Assembly: GCA_023228225.1 (NCBI GenBank) | Contig: JALOBO010000002.1 | Coordinates: 1-64,000 of the forward strand | Direction: 5' to 3' | DNA: 64,000 nt | DNA from: Clostridia bacterium | Lineage (GTDB): Bacteria > Bacillota > Clostridia > Christensenellales > UBA1242 | In this document: one piece after another, positions 54,401 through 63,439 of the stretch | Layout: each line of letters starts with the position of its first letter | Numbering within the stretch: the first letter of the stretch is position 1 | Notes under the pieces: generated by a model | What the model was told of the DNA's origin: nothing | The model's input: only the letters and a program-made list of their open reading frames with translations | The model's database searches: none | Program-made: the position numbers and the translations under genes

Positions 54401-57400
54401 AAGCATATTTTGTAGAGGCTTTACAGAATATTAATTATACTAATATTAATACATCTTTTACGCTTATTATAAATCCGCAAAATCCACTTAATATTAATTT
54501 ACAGTATTATTCTAGGGGCGAAACTGATATTAATGGCAATGTAAATATTAACGAAACAACTTCAAATTTGATTATATCGGGCAGAATTGGTATTTTAAAA
54601 ATCGCACTTTTCCCATATTATTCAAATGTGGATTACTTAGAGATAACATCAGACAATTCTCCTAGCGGAGTTAGTTTATTTGAACAAAGACTCTATAATG
54701 AAACCACAAAATTGTACGAAGAATTAGGCAGTACTGTTACCATTACTAATGGAATTAGGCTTGAAAAGATTTCGCTTACTGATTGGACTTTTAATGGTAT
54801 GTTATATGTTAGAGTACTTATTCCATCTAATGTTAAAAGTGCAGAAAATTACAATATAATTGTTAAGGCATACACTTTAAATGATTGTGATGAATATGCC
54901 GTGTCTAGTCAAGCAAGTATTAATTTAGAAACATTAAAATCCGCAGAAATGAGTTTTGCGGTAGGCACAAGTTCCAATATTGTTACGACCGAATATGTGG
55001 CACTTGGTAGCACCACGGATATTTACTTTAATATAAGAGATTTCAGTCTGGCGCACACAATTACTACAAATTTTGTAAACGGTGGGGCGGGCGAAACAGT
55101 ATCCTTAACAGCAGTAGATGAAGTAGCAGGGCTATACCGTGTAACTGTTGGCGCAAGTCAAAATTTACTTGGTAAAGTAATTACGATTACCGCACAAGCG
55201 CATCAGGTTGTAGATGGCGAAATAATTATAGAAGAAACCACACTTGACCTTATTATTGTTCTTTATACTATAAATAGTATAGAAATTAAAATTGGCTCAA
55301 ATATAATAAATCCTGATGATACAATAGAAATTATAGCAGGGCAAAGTTATAAACTTGAAGTTAATATTTTGGCTTCTTATAGTGCTGATAATTCTTTATA
55401 TGCAACTCAGTGTATTGAAGCGTTTGAAGAAGAGTTAGCGAAAAATTATAATATTTGGAAAATTTGGCAAATAGATGATTTAACACAAGCAACTATGTAT
55501 TATTCAATTAATGAAAGCGGTATAACATATGCTCCAAACCCAGAAAGTGAAGAGAGCGTAGAAAGCAATTCTACTTTCCAAATTACTTCTAATGCCGATG
55601 GATATTATTATTTTTTAGGCATTCAGCCAGTGCTTAATAAACAAGCTGGAATTTTTGCCGAACTTAATATTGTATATGGCGAGGGCGGATTGCCGGAATT
55701 ATCTAGCATAGCACAAAAAACATATACATCAAGCATTTTACCAGTAGTTAAACCAAACCAAGATGCTGTACCTACTCCAATTTATGATGCCGGCGATTTT
55801 AGTACTATGCAAGCTGGTGTATCTTATGCCCTTGTAAATGATATTTATCTTACAGACTGGGAGCCATTAACTACTGCAATTGCAAGTTTAGATGGACTGG
55901 GCCACACGATTTTTATTGGAAGTTTTGATTTAACAGGATTTATAGCAGAAAGCAATGTAACGCTAGGTTTATTCTCCTATATTACAGATGCTACAATACT
56001 TAAAAATATTAGTATAGCCTTAGATGGTCGACTTACCGTACTTGACAACGGAATATATGTACAAAAAGGTAATAACATTACAGCATTTGAAGATGCACTT
56101 GAAGCCAGCAATGTTACTAATGGTGTTATCGGCGCAAACCTTTACGCACTATCTTACCAGCCAACAAATACATTGACTATTGATGCAACAGCATTTAATG
56201 ATGTAACATTTGGTATTTTGGTAGGCGAAAATCGTGGCGGAATTATTACAAATTGCGAAATTATAGAGTATACCGCACAAAGTAGTGGCACCACACAAAA
56301 CTTGTCCGGTTCTTCTAGTAGTAGTCAAAATAATTCTATTGTAACTGTCACCCGCACAACAGTTGATGGTGTGACAAACAGTTATGTATTAAAAATTCAC
56401 GGATCAGATTGGATTGATAATGTTAGTACTGGAATAACACTTAATACTACTCACCGTGGGTCATCGCAAACCGCTTCTACAAATGCAATAATTTCCGGCG
56501 GGCTTGTAGGAATTAACTCTTCTTCAATAAGTGGCACAGTTGGCGTAGTTACTAACAGCCGTGTAGAATGCACAATATCAGCATCGGGGACATTAGGCGG
56601 ATTTATTGGTGAAAACCGCGGAATAGTATCTTCCAGTTACTATTTAGGTGGCGATATTACAAATACTGCAATATTAGCAACTGGTACATTAACTGGTGGT
56701 TTTGTTGGCAGAAATAACGGGACTATTAACACTTCATATGTGTGCGGTGATACCTCTCTAATGGAAATACAGTATTTATCAGATGAAGATGAAACTTACA
56801 GTGAACTTAAAAATTCGAATCTTACAGAAACTCGTGCAACAGGTAGTCAAATAATTTCTTATGGTACTATTGGCGGGTTTGTACATAGTAATAGCGGTGC
56901 GGTAAATAATTCTTATTCAAATATTAAAATTTTAGGCGATGAATTATTAGAAGAAACAGAAACTAATCCTTTTGCGGCTTCTCGTTCGGCAGGTTTTGTA
57001 TATTCAAACTCTGGTATTATTGAAGAGTGCTATACAAACTCAAAAATGATTACAAATAACTTTGCACATACTCCCTTTACCGGGACAACGCTAGACAATA
57101 CATTTAACAATACAGGCACAATAACAAATAGTTATTTCTTACGCGGTGATATTATAAATGGTAGTGAAAGCAATCATTATGTAGCAAACTCCGGCGATGG
57201 TGAAAATACTACTCCTGACCCAGCAACTGGACTATATTATGATGCGTTTATTAGTGCAAGCATATATACAACCTATGCAATAGATACTTTTGAAACTGTA
57301 ACATATTCTACGCAAAACACAGAAGGCGTTGTAGATACAGTCAGCACAAGCGAAATACCACAAGGCGTATGGACTATGGAAGTATTAAGGACCGAAACTG

Positions 57401-60400
57401 GCGATCCATTAGTTGGTTTATACAGCGATAAAACTATTGCCGCAATTCCTCAATTAGTAGAAGCAAATGTTACTACTCTTTCGGTGGCATCATATACTGA
57501 AATTAACTCTGCTTTCTATTATGATTACACTGGTCCAAAACTTGGCGAGTATGAAGTAAAAAATACATATATAGAAGATGAAAATGGTAATTACATTTTA
57601 GATGAAGAAACAGGCATATATTCATTAGCAACTGATGGCAACGGGGATTATGCTTTAAAAACTGAACATATTGTTAATCCAATACTTGTTAAAACCGCAG
57701 AAGAATTTAACAATAAAATTAACGAAGCAACAAATTCCAACACTAAGGTATTTGATAAAATAGTAAGATTTATTGCTGATATTTCATTTAATTCTACTGA
57801 TTTATCTGTTGATACCGCAAATGTCATATTTAAAGGACAGATTGAAGGCAATGGAATGACTATTTCGCAAGTTAGAATTAACTCAGGTATTTTTGGTACT
57901 GGTAGTAGTGATTTATATGATAATTTAGGAATGTTCGCCGGTGTACAAAGTACTTACGATACAAATAATAATCTGGTTAAGCGTGCCATAATTCAAAACT
58001 TAAACATCAATGTAGTAGATGTAAGTGGTACTAATGTTCGTAGAGTTGGTATATTGGCAGGGCAAATAATCGATGCTTATATTTACAATATTAATTTATT
58101 AGGCGAGGGGGTAGTTGTTCAAGGCTACAATATGGTTGGCGGGCTTGCTGGCGAAATACTGGGCGACAGCCGAATTGTAAATATATCTTCAAATCTTTCG
58201 GTACATGCAGGCTTCCAGTGTACTTCATATACTCCTACTGATGTAGATGGTTATGATAGTACAATTTTAAGTTATCATTATATAGCGAGTGACAGTGAAG
58301 ATTATAGTTCTAACATTAAATATATTTCTTATGCTGGTTCTATTGCAGGTATAATAAATTTAAGTAATTTGGAAACCGCATATGTAAGAAATATAAATGC
58401 AAACGGAAAAGTTAAAATTCTTGCAGAATTTGCGGGCGGTACAGTTGGCTACATAGGTATTAATACCGAAGTATATAATGCATACTTCACTCTTATGACC
58501 GCTAGTACTCAAAATAGTACTGTTCCTCAGTTTATACGCGGGATTAAAGTTACCGGTGGTATTGTTGCGGAAAATTTAGGTAACATTGACTATTCTTGGA
58601 TTGCTTATTCAGATGCCGATCAAATACTTGTAGATGCAAACTCAAGTTTAGATGCAAAATATTTATTTGGTGGTTCAACTTCTAGTTATAGTGGTGTATC
58701 TTATTATGCAGGCGGTCTTGTTGGCATAAATTATGGGACAGAAGAAAGCGGAGAGATTGTAACTGGCAAATTAACTCGTAGTTATGCTAGGGCAAAAGTT
58801 AGCGATTTAGGTATTGCGAATGGACAGGGCGAATACGCCAGAGGTGTAAAAATTGCTGGCGGACTTATTGGATATATGCTAGGCGGAAAATTAGAAAATG
58901 TTTATGCTACTGGCAGTGTGCGTGCAATATTTGCGGTCGGTGGACTAATTGGGCATTTAGATGCATTTATATCAAGTATTATTGGGGAAGAACAGGTTAC
59001 TGTACCAGTTAAAACTGTTATAAAATATGCTGTTGCGGCTAATAATTGGGTTACAACTGACTTTAACACTGATTATGCTCGCAGTCAGTATAATGTAGAT
59101 GCAGAAGAAACCGCATTAAAACTTGGCGGACTTATTGGTTCATTACAAGATTACGCCGAAAATAATCTAACAGCATTTACTGGTACAGTTGCATCTAATA
59201 ATAATTATTTTGTAGCCACAACCGCAACACTACGCGAAATAGGCTCTAATTCTACTATAACAGATCCGCCTTACATGGAATATGCTGATAAATTAATTTC
59301 AGATTCACAATTATTATCTACTATGAAAAGCACCAGTGCAAGCGGTGCGTTTGGCGAATGGTATACAAATGACTGGTCAAAAACAAATCGAAGTTATCCT
59401 ATACTTGTTGCTAATAATTCTGTTTCTACAATATTAAAATCCACAGCCGAATTTGTAAATGCTTTGATTACGCACTATGCTTCAAATTATGATAAACAAT
59501 TTGAAATAGGTGTAGATATTGATTTAACAGATATCGCTTTTGCATCAATAGGAACTAACACTATCCCATTCAAAGGCACGCTAAAAGGTGCAAGCACAAT
59601 AGGTGGAATTGTAAAAGTTATAAGTGGTGTTTCATTAACTGGTAGTAATTTAGGCTTATTTAATTATACGATGGGTGCAAAACTTGCCGACTTTGAATTA
59701 GCATTGTTAGACGTTAACATTGAGTTGAGTACTAAATCAAAAATGGGAACAGTAGTTGCAAATGCAAATCTTACCACAATTTCTAATGTTTCTGTTACTA
59801 TGGCAACTGATGCTACATTTACTGTAACAGGTGGCGATAAAAATTATGTAGGCGGATTAGTTGGTTATAGCACGCTGGGTAGATATGAATCGTGTAGTTT
59901 AACATTAACTATGGCAGTATCAGGCGCTCGGTATGTTGGTGGATTAATAGGCTACTCTTATAAAGATTATTATATAGATAGTAGTCGTGTTGTATCTACT
60001 GGTACAGGTAATTTAATTGATTATGAAATTACTTCTAACATAGACTGCTATATTGGTGGTTGGGTAGGTAATATAGATAATTCATACAATACGGTTTCCG
60101 GTGGTTCGCCATTACCCGATAGTAATGTAAACTCAACTGGTTCAATTAGTATAATTTGTCGTATGGACTATCAAAAAACTGTTTATGTGGGAGGTATAGT
60201 AGGTAATAATAATGCTTCTCATCTAAAAGATTTAAGTTCTAATTGCAAAATAGTTTATACAAATACTGGCGAAGCAAGTGGTTCGAGTTTATACCTTGGA
60301 GGAATTGTAGGAAAAAGCAATGGAAAAATTGAAAACAGTTATAATAGGTATAATGATGACATTTTGTTAATTGATGAAAATGCTATTGATATTTTAATAA

Positions 60401-62379
60401 GGAAGGGTTTAAAAAATAATATTTATGTTGGCGGACTTGCTGGTTACAGCGAATATGCTAATATACAAGGCTGTTCAACAAATACAAATGTTAATATAGA
60501 CTTGCAATCTTCTTTCAGCGATATATCAAATTTAAATATAAATTATATTGGCGGATTGTTAGGTTATAATCTTGGCTTAGGTGCAGGAGATGATATAGTT
60601 GAAAATGCTAGACTAGATTCTAACTATTCTTCTGGTAAAATTAATGCTTTAACAGAAAATTCTATGGTTTATGCAGGTGGACTTATTGGTATAAATCATA
60701 AAGGTATGATTTTTGCAGGTAGTGCTAGATTTAATAATGTAGCCGAAAATGCAGTTACTGTTTATGCTTTAATGGGTAGTGTGGGCGGACTTATTGGACA
60801 AAGTTTAGGTAGTGTAATATCTAGTTACAGTGTAGGAAATGTAGAGTTTAATAACTCAACAATTGATGATTTACCACAAACTACAACCGAAAATTTATAT
60901 GCTGGTGGACTAGTTGGAAATACAATAACGAGTGAAACATCTGAAAAAATATTTACATATAACAAAGAAAACACTTCATTTACAATTACGGGAAATAATG
61001 TTGATATTGTTTCTGTTAATGTAACTTTAAATAGTGCAATATGTAAATTTGATTACAATATATTAGATAATACGATAAATTTTGTAGATTTAAGCGAAGA
61101 CGATTTAAATGATTATATTGTAACGCTTGAATATACTTTAAGTAGTATGGTTGAAAGTTGTAGTGCGAGTGGAAATGTATCACTTAAAGGCACAGTGGAT
61201 TCAAGTGGTAAAGGAGCGTACACTGTTAACGGATTGTTTGCGGGGGGTCTTGTGGGCTATGCAGGCGATAGTATAATAGATAGTTATGCAAGTGGAAATA
61301 TTATTATTGATAAAGTTAATGATACTACTGATTCTACCGTAAAATTAAGCAACCTTAAAACAAATATTAGTGGAATATTTGCCGGCGGACTTGCTGGTGC
61401 TATGTATGGAGATATAACAGAAAGCCATTATAGCGGAATAAATTCTATATTGGCTGTTGGTGCGGTTAACAGCACTGATGAGACTATTACTAGCGAAACC
61501 GTTGGTGTATTTGTCGGTGGGCTTGCAGGGCTAGTTCAAAGCAAAATAATTAGTGAATATGATATTAAAAAACTTTCAGGTAAAATAAGTGATTCATATG
61601 TACTGTTATCAAGCGGTTCTATTTCGGCAACAAACAACTGTGTTTCGGCAACAAATAATTTAGGAAAAGCATATACCGGTGGACTAGTAGGAAAATATAT
61701 TTCGGCTTATAATAACATAACAGTAATTGATGTTAATAAATTACTTGAAATAGTTAGTAGTTTTGCTAAATTAAATACAATTATTGTTCAGGCACAGAAT
61801 AAGGTATTTATCGGAGGTTTGGCTGGCGAATTTGCAACAAATTATGTTGATGCATTCTGGATATCAACTTGTTTTGCAAGAATTAACACAATTACTGCTA
61901 CTTTTAACAGTATATCGGGTGAGGCTTATGCAGGTGGACTAATTGGTAACAGTTCAGCCACTATTTCAAAAGCATATTTTGCAGGAAACGTGTCATATTA
62001 TGCGGATATTGATATAGTTGGTAATTCAGATTATAAATATTCAGGCGGATTAATAGGATATAGCACAAACGATGATATAAGCTTTACATATGCACTTTTG
62101 ACAGATGTTTTAAGTAGTGAGGGCATTATTATTGGCGGAGCACCTGTTGGCACCGTAGCAAATACTAATAACAATTTAGCGGTAACTGTAACGGGTACAA
62201 CAACATATGGAGGCGTTAAAGTTGGAATTGATATTTTAGAAAATGCTGGCACAATGTCTGGCATTCCTTACAATTACAACTTTGATAGTGTATGGACAAA
62301 TTCAGTACTTTTAGGTGTTATAACCTCAACATATAAAACACCAATATTAATAGTATTTGGAGTGGAAAACCAAAGATAA
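48475..62379 (+). CDS. Giant GLUG/Ig-like repeat lipoprotein 2 (4,634 aa)
   Basis: Start at the ATG at 48475 after AAGGCGAGGG. The signal peptide ends in FSGC (Cys about 24), then ADPYAK, matching GCKSPYAK of the previous protein. The two are colinear: N-terminal Ig/Big_2-like block (about 30-960), a first beta-helix module opening with YYVLATSLNL...WEPIGTNATPF (about 1005), a second Ig-like block (about 1600-2430), and further modules at about 2440, 3060 and 3650. The third opens with NPILVKTAEEFN, almost as in protein 1 (NPILIKTAEEFN). About 35 GLUG-type motifs occur. It lacks the last three modules and the hydrophobic C-terminal stretch of protein 1. There is no sorting signal. It is probably an exposed surface adhesin or matrix protein from tandem duplication. 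Confidence 0.9.
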   Translation: MLNKTVKNILTVLSLIIISFGVFSGCADPYAKLKVTTNVSTVNFTLSESDDTLNTFEIVATVSGASGSISKGVVVSINPSTAASVVGTPVLYDSSTRITIKANSNAPGTSEIRVMTEEGAKFCTVRLNTVLEVSGISYSSVVSPYILRGQNVNITSILEAQNILFTPAGTNQREVTYSIVNTLERPYNTQYATIDSQNNLRVNLRPENGIISVRVISIANSAVYRDINIYVIEPIDEEDIAFEDLSLNALQELTLIKNSDQNPMVLKTVIVTNEQYFVTYRTNNAQIAEVNKVLSDTSGKTFAVTGAGLGIVNIYADVTVKISGQATEQVISKSFSVTVVDELKSIEISSNSLNTDNSLFIYNSESYYNLAGSPLKITLDPITAYNSSVKLSLSSTLAEFKFRLSNGSEITDYNNVPVTNGILNLYIAHEITSIDIEENPSVLNDVTLTISSAVNSSILTEIELLPRTGITNIFVKEHLIDDSIGDILSSISLENNQTKTVIIQVNPADAEIIEETNKNISINIGNTNIVESAWITRYSDINDNIAILNITAKNEGATTIELLSKNGRSVNLTVNVYNPINYIYANLQTVSGQIVESDLSTATSNDYDALELPTATAKVSIRSILLSLININPSNATLSQFNDGKFYKFSTKDIEGVSVATISATGEIMALSNGIAQIEISVKDFTGVTFTCSFLIEVYTPISYASLNIGGVEKYIVELFDANSIGYFNDNASYTTISFVINPFNASVITDNEPIKWSIEGNSNNYTYAVSNNAYIENSTTNYYITWEELANGQIKVYAKLPSTESSKTITIIGSIQTGDVRNPVISKKAEIIIKKPQMISDIAFDDMYLLGSGTENTIPMLYYSALDSNYSFKASALPGSAYNNKLLFAYYQEDYSPAENSLLQAVVNVRKLNSKLIVSQNVGVALIYAIPQDRIKVLSFAEYSETTYPNSLTYLQYITQYISAYDGTSNTYNPYFVSYENSTYYLTDEFGNKIFKFDIDYSSKFVVDVADGLTETTAFKVFNANDLSNIKNNLSAYYVLATSLNLSQFTNWEPIGTNATPFTGSFDCTLNYFGNSYTSDIILGNITINTAGFENIGMFGYLDSTAKIKNLSILIQNLNVVATANAVNAGIIAGYNNGEISNCSVQATLDTFASNYVGTVSVGMLVGTNNGIIDNCTARGTLYVQDSTLTVLYTGGLVGLNTDNGSITGSKGAYSENSGDAFYGSSDADVAVDILTDTINGTLYKINNVTSTVGGAVGYNKGRIDSIIVMSTVFGNDNVGGLAGISKKTDEVTENIRGIINCFANVFVRGNNNLGGLIGHNINGLVEYSYVENYNANSIAVGTTSAVNATALIIGGSQLGGLIGFSTGGQIRYCYGTQMSSSMSYITETDGTYYGDVIENKNYSDIIIGGLIGTLWSDENTILENSYSTMNIQSFSASTKVYAGGIVGILNGSFTNSQPVITNVYSRGNVFTNTTSITSYMGGIVGYIYISSTAQQIADSYSTSYLMASATFTATYMGGIIGRTSAPSTVFTDVFYLNTITSGNAYGTPKASIELKDIDTFVNWEFASFNGEDYISGYWLMPESADINSGYPVLYMASESGGGVMYAESPTAINVLVNDTPESEIYEKYSDSEVILYYYSKRVDTSKNKYDLDDLITTTLTPLSARNILSVISSNVNIVKVNKNGTLEVLSEGNVTITIASVYNTLIYDTFEICAVKPVGELKLYKTNSYMMAFASVDQTLQQVTVEKGKNFEIFPKIAGDSTSAIVTYLITDTAGIVTFVNESIVTLPSGIQTEVLITRDIYGKIILKGNHAGVSTVTAFIKYPVVFGGITYYIESDYTLAFEIKVTEGATDLYSLLSTQSTTQHYSVTSNIYMRTDLETDKLAITYSAVNAEENEDSDILRNIITTYDLENSITEDISPLTDNDLFSRIINAELISEVFDENAKLISYEYKFSIKEEYRIYITETLNIAVNLQAYFVEALQNINYTNINTSFTLIINPQNPLNINLQYYSRGETDINGNVNINETTSNLIISGRIGILKIALFPYYSNVDYLEITSDNSPSGVSLFEQRLYNETTKLYEELGSTVTITNGIRLEKISLTDWTFNGMLYVRVLIPSNVKSAENYNIIVKAYTLNDCDEYAVSSQASINLETLKSAEMSFAVGTSSNIVTTEYVALGSTTDIYFNIRDFSLAHTITTNFVNGGAGETVSLTAVDEVAGLYRVTVGASQNLLGKVITITAQAHQVVDGEIIIEETTLDLIIVLYTINSIEIKIGSNIINPDDTIEIIAGQSYKLEVNILASYSADNSLYATQCIEAFEEELAKNYNIWKIWQIDDLTQATMYYSINESGITYAPNPESEESVESNSTFQITSNADGYYYFLGIQPVLNKQAGIFAELNIVYGEGGLPELSSIAQKTYTSSILPVVKPNQDAVPTPIYDAGDFSTMQAGVSYALVNDIYLTDWEPLTTAIASLDGLGHTIFIGSFDLTGFIAESNVTLGLFSYITDATILKNISIALDGRLTVLDNGIYVQKGNNITAFEDALEASNVTNGVIGANLYALSYQPTNTLTIDATAFNDVTFGILVGENRGGIITNCEIIEYTAQSSGTTQNLSGSSSSSQNNSIVTVTRTTVDGVTNSYVLKIHGSDWIDNVSTGITLNTTHRGSSQTASTNAIISGGLVGINSSSISGTVGVVTNSRVECTISASGTLGGFIGENRGIVSSSYYLGGDITNTAILATGTLTGGFVGRNNGTINTSYVCGDTSLMEIQYLSDEDETYSELKNSNLTETRATGSQIISYGTIGGFVHSNSGAVNNSYSNIKILGDELLEETETNPFAASRSAGFVYSNSGIIEECYTNSKMITNNFAHTPFTGTTLDNTFNNTGTITNSYFLRGDIINGSESNHYVANSGDGENTTPDPATGLYYDAFISASIYTTYAIDTFETVTYSTQNTEGVVDTVSTSEIPQGVWTMEVLRTETGDPLVGLYSDKTIAAIPQLVEANVTTLSVASYTEINSAFYYDYTGPKLGEYEVKNTYIEDENGNYILDEETGIYSLATDGNGDYALKTEHIVNPILVKTAEEFNNKINEATNSNTKVFDKIVRFIADISFNSTDLSVDTANVIFKGQIEGNGMTISQVRINSGIFGTGSSDLYDNLGMFAGVQSTYDTNNNLVKRAIIQNLNINVVDVSGTNVRRVGILAGQIIDAYIYNINLLGEGVVVQGYNMVGGLAGEILGDSRIVNISSNLSVHAGFQCTSYTPTDVDGYDSTILSYHYIASDSEDYSSNIKYISYAGSIAGIINLSNLETAYVRNINANGKVKILAEFAGGTVGYIGINTEVYNAYFTLMTASTQNSTVPQFIRGIKVTGGIVAENLGNIDYSWIAYSDADQILVDANSSLDAKYLFGGSTSSYSGVSYYAGGLVGINYGTEESGEIVTGKLTRSYARAKVSDLGIANGQGEYARGVKIAGGLIGYMLGGKLENVYATGSVRAIFAVGGLIGHLDAFISSIIGEEQVTVPVKTVIKYAVAANNWVTTDFNTDYARSQYNVDAEETALKLGGLIGSLQDYAENNLTAFTGTVASNNNYFVATTATLREIGSNSTITDPPYMEYADKLISDSQLLSTMKSTSASGAFGEWYTNDWSKTNRSYPILVANNSVSTILKSTAEFVNALITHYASNYDKQFEIGVDIDLTDIAFASIGTNTIPFKGTLKGASTIGGIVKVISGVSLTGSNLGLFNYTMGAKLADFELALLDVNIELSTKSKMGTVVANANLTTISNVSVTMATDATFTVTGGDKNYVGGLVGYSTLGRYESCSLTLTMAVSGARYVGGLIGYSYKDYYIDSSRVVSTGTGNLIDYEITSNIDCYIGGWVGNIDNSYNTVSGGSPLPDSNVNSTGSISIICRMDYQKTVYVGGIVGNNNASHLKDLSSNCKIVYTNTGEASGSSLYLGGIVGKSNGKIENSYNRYNDDILLIDENAIDILIRKGLKNNIYVGGLAGYSEYANIQGCSTNTNVNIDLQSSFSDISNLNINYIGGLLGYNLGLGAGDDIVENARLDSNYSSGKINALTENSMVYAGGLIGINHKGMIFAGSARFNNVAENAVTVYALMGSVGGLIGQSLGSVISSYSVGNVEFNNSTIDDLPQTTTENLYAGGLVGNTITSETSEKIFTYNKENTSFTITGNNVDIVSVNVTLNSAICKFDYNILDNTINFVDLSEDDLNDYIVTLEYTLSSMVESCSASGNVSLKGTVDSSGKGAYTVNGLFAGGLVGYAGDSIIDSYASGNIIIDKVNDTTDSTVKLSNLKTNISGIFAGGLAGAMYGDITESHYSGINSILAVGAVNSTDETITSETVGVFVGGLAGLVQSKIISEYDIKKLSGKISDSYVLLSSGSISATNNCVSATNNLGKAYTGGLVGKYISAYNNITVIDVNKLLEIVSSFAKLNTIIVQAQNKVFIGGLAGEFATNYVDAFWISTCFARINTITATFNSISGEAYAGGLIGNSSATISKAYFAGNVSYYADIDIVGNSDYKYSGGLIGYSTNDDISFTYALLTDVLSSEGIIIGGAPVGTVANTNNNLAVTVTGTTTYGGVKVGIDILENAGTMSGIPYNYNFDSVWTNSVLLGVITSTYKTPILIVFGVENQR

Positions 62380-62386
62380 TATTAAA

Positions 62387-62453
62387 AGGGGAACCAAAAA
62401 CTTATTCTTGTACGCACGCTTTTAGCGTGCTAGCAAGCGTTTTTGGTTCCCCT
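62387..62453. terminator. Branched terminator after giant gene 2
   Basis: A perfect 15-bp stem (AGGGGAACCAAAAAC at 62387-62401 with its complement at 62439-62453) encloses a second hairpin GCACGC-TTTTA-GCGTGC at 62414-62430. On the minus strand it is followed by TTTT; on the plus strand by CTTT. It could end transcripts from either side. Confidence 0.8.
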
Positions 62454-62455
62454 CT

Positions 62456-63004
62456 TTAACCGCATTTTTGATAAAAATGCTAATCCTCTCCGTTCATAAG
62501 TTGCATACAAAAAATCTTTAAGTCAGGGAAACCCTGACCCAGAATTTTTGTATGCCATTTGCTGCCGCAAATGATTGAATATTCCGCCTACATAGCGTTT
62601 TCTACTTAAACAAAGTTATGTGCGGAGTATACTTTAAGACTTTGCAAGTGTAGTTGTGGGGGTAAGTCTTGCTGCACATTTTAAGCAAATTGCTAAAACA
62701 CACAGCATATTATTGCTGTACTTATAAATAGAAAATAAATCTATCTTTGCTAAATAGGATACGCTAAGTAGTTTAAACTGAAAGATTTTTAAATGATTTA
62801 GCCCCAAACAGGTTCCGACGCGTATGTATACGCTAGGTGGTTCTGTTTAGGGCTAAAGCGTTAAAAAGATTCAGTTTAAACGGTGCCTAGTTCCGCTTTT
62901 CCGGTAGGAAAGCGGAATAAAAGACCTTTAAAAAAGAGCTAGTGCATACTAACACACTGCCCTGTAAGTTTTACAAGTCGTCGGTCTAATTTATACAAAA
63001 ATAC
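62456..63004. ncRNA. Candidate large structured RNA, strand uncertain
   Basis: About 550 bases without a supportable gene but with closely packed hairpins: 62462-62480 (8 bp), 62503-62555 (11 bp outer and 7 bp inner GTCAGGG/CCCTGAC), 62556-62573 (7 bp, TGCC loop), 62581-62628, 62636-62670, 62702-62719, a long one at 62771-62881 with a perfect 12-bp base (GTTTAAACTGAA) and a further interrupted stem to AAACAG/CTGTTT, and 62891-62917 (GGTA loop). A near-repeat ACGCTAAGTAGTT / ACGCTAGGTGGTT lies in and beside the long hairpin. Terminators flank both sides. G+C is visibly higher than in the neighbouring spacers. It does not show the conserved blocks of RNase P, SRP RNA or tmRNA. The size is in the range of large ornate bacterial RNAs such as OLE or ROOL, but no family match is claimed. 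Confidence 0.5.
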
Positions 63005-63005
63005 A

Positions 63006-63027
63006 AAAAACAATTATTCTTGTTTTT
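63006..63027. terminator. Hairpin terminator at the spoVG 3' end
   Basis: AAAAACAA pairs with TTGTTTTT around a six-base loop, and T runs occur on both strands. The stop codon of spoVG lies in the loop region. It can also stop a plus-strand transcript of the structured region. Confidence 0.6.
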
Positions 63028-63307
63028 CGGCTTTTTCGTATTCAGTTAAAATTGCGGCTTTTATCATCTCGCGTGTTTCATTGTTAATTGCGTGAACAAT
63101 GTCCTTATACTCACCTTGTGGAGTTTTACGGCTTGGATTAGAAATGAAAAAACCTTGGCTACCTTCAATAACCTTAATGTCATGGATAACAAAGCAATCG
63201 TCAATTGTAATTGACGCAACCGCTTTTAGTTTGCTAGACGGTCTGTCTGCATTTTCCCCAGATCTCTCATCTTTGATTAATCTAATGCGTACATCTGTGA
63301 TTTTCAA
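63014..63307 (-). CDS. spoVG: Septation/sporulation regulator SpoVG
   Basis: This 97-residue protein has the family's usual length. The start is a TTG at 63307 with AAAGGATGG upstream, giving the canonical [11 protein letters not shown]. The motifs [56 protein letters not shown] cover the whole conserved domain. SpoVG is a small DNA- or RNA-binding regulator of cell division, virulence or sporulation depending on species. It is divergent from murC, and its stop lies inside a terminator hairpin next to the structured region. In many Clostridia it lies directly before glmU; here the glmU-like gene is 43 kb away. Confidence 0.95.
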   Translation of the reverse strand: MKITDVRIRLIKDERSGENADRPSSKLKAVASITIDDCFVIHDIKVIEGSQGFFISNPSRKTPQGEYKDIVHAINNETREMIKAAILTEYEKAEKQE

Positions 63308-63439
63308 GTGAAGTTACCATCCTTTAATTATTGCTGATTTTCACCAGTTAAGTCAGTATATATCATATATAAAAATATAGCAAATAAAATTACATATTTT
63401 CCCAACTAATAATATATGCTTTTTTATATAGATTTATTA

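Noticed and set aside
34800-62100. CRISPR-like or noncoding tandem repeats across the giant genes
   Set aside because: The periodicity comes from repeated GLUG protein motifs; the DNA of each repeat differs and the frame is open throughout.
62456-63004. RNase P RNA, SRP RNA, tmRNA or 6S RNA in the hairpin-rich region
   Set aside because: None of the conserved sequence blocks of these RNAs (for example GAGGAAAGTCC or the GGAA-loop core of SRP RNA) is present on either strand.
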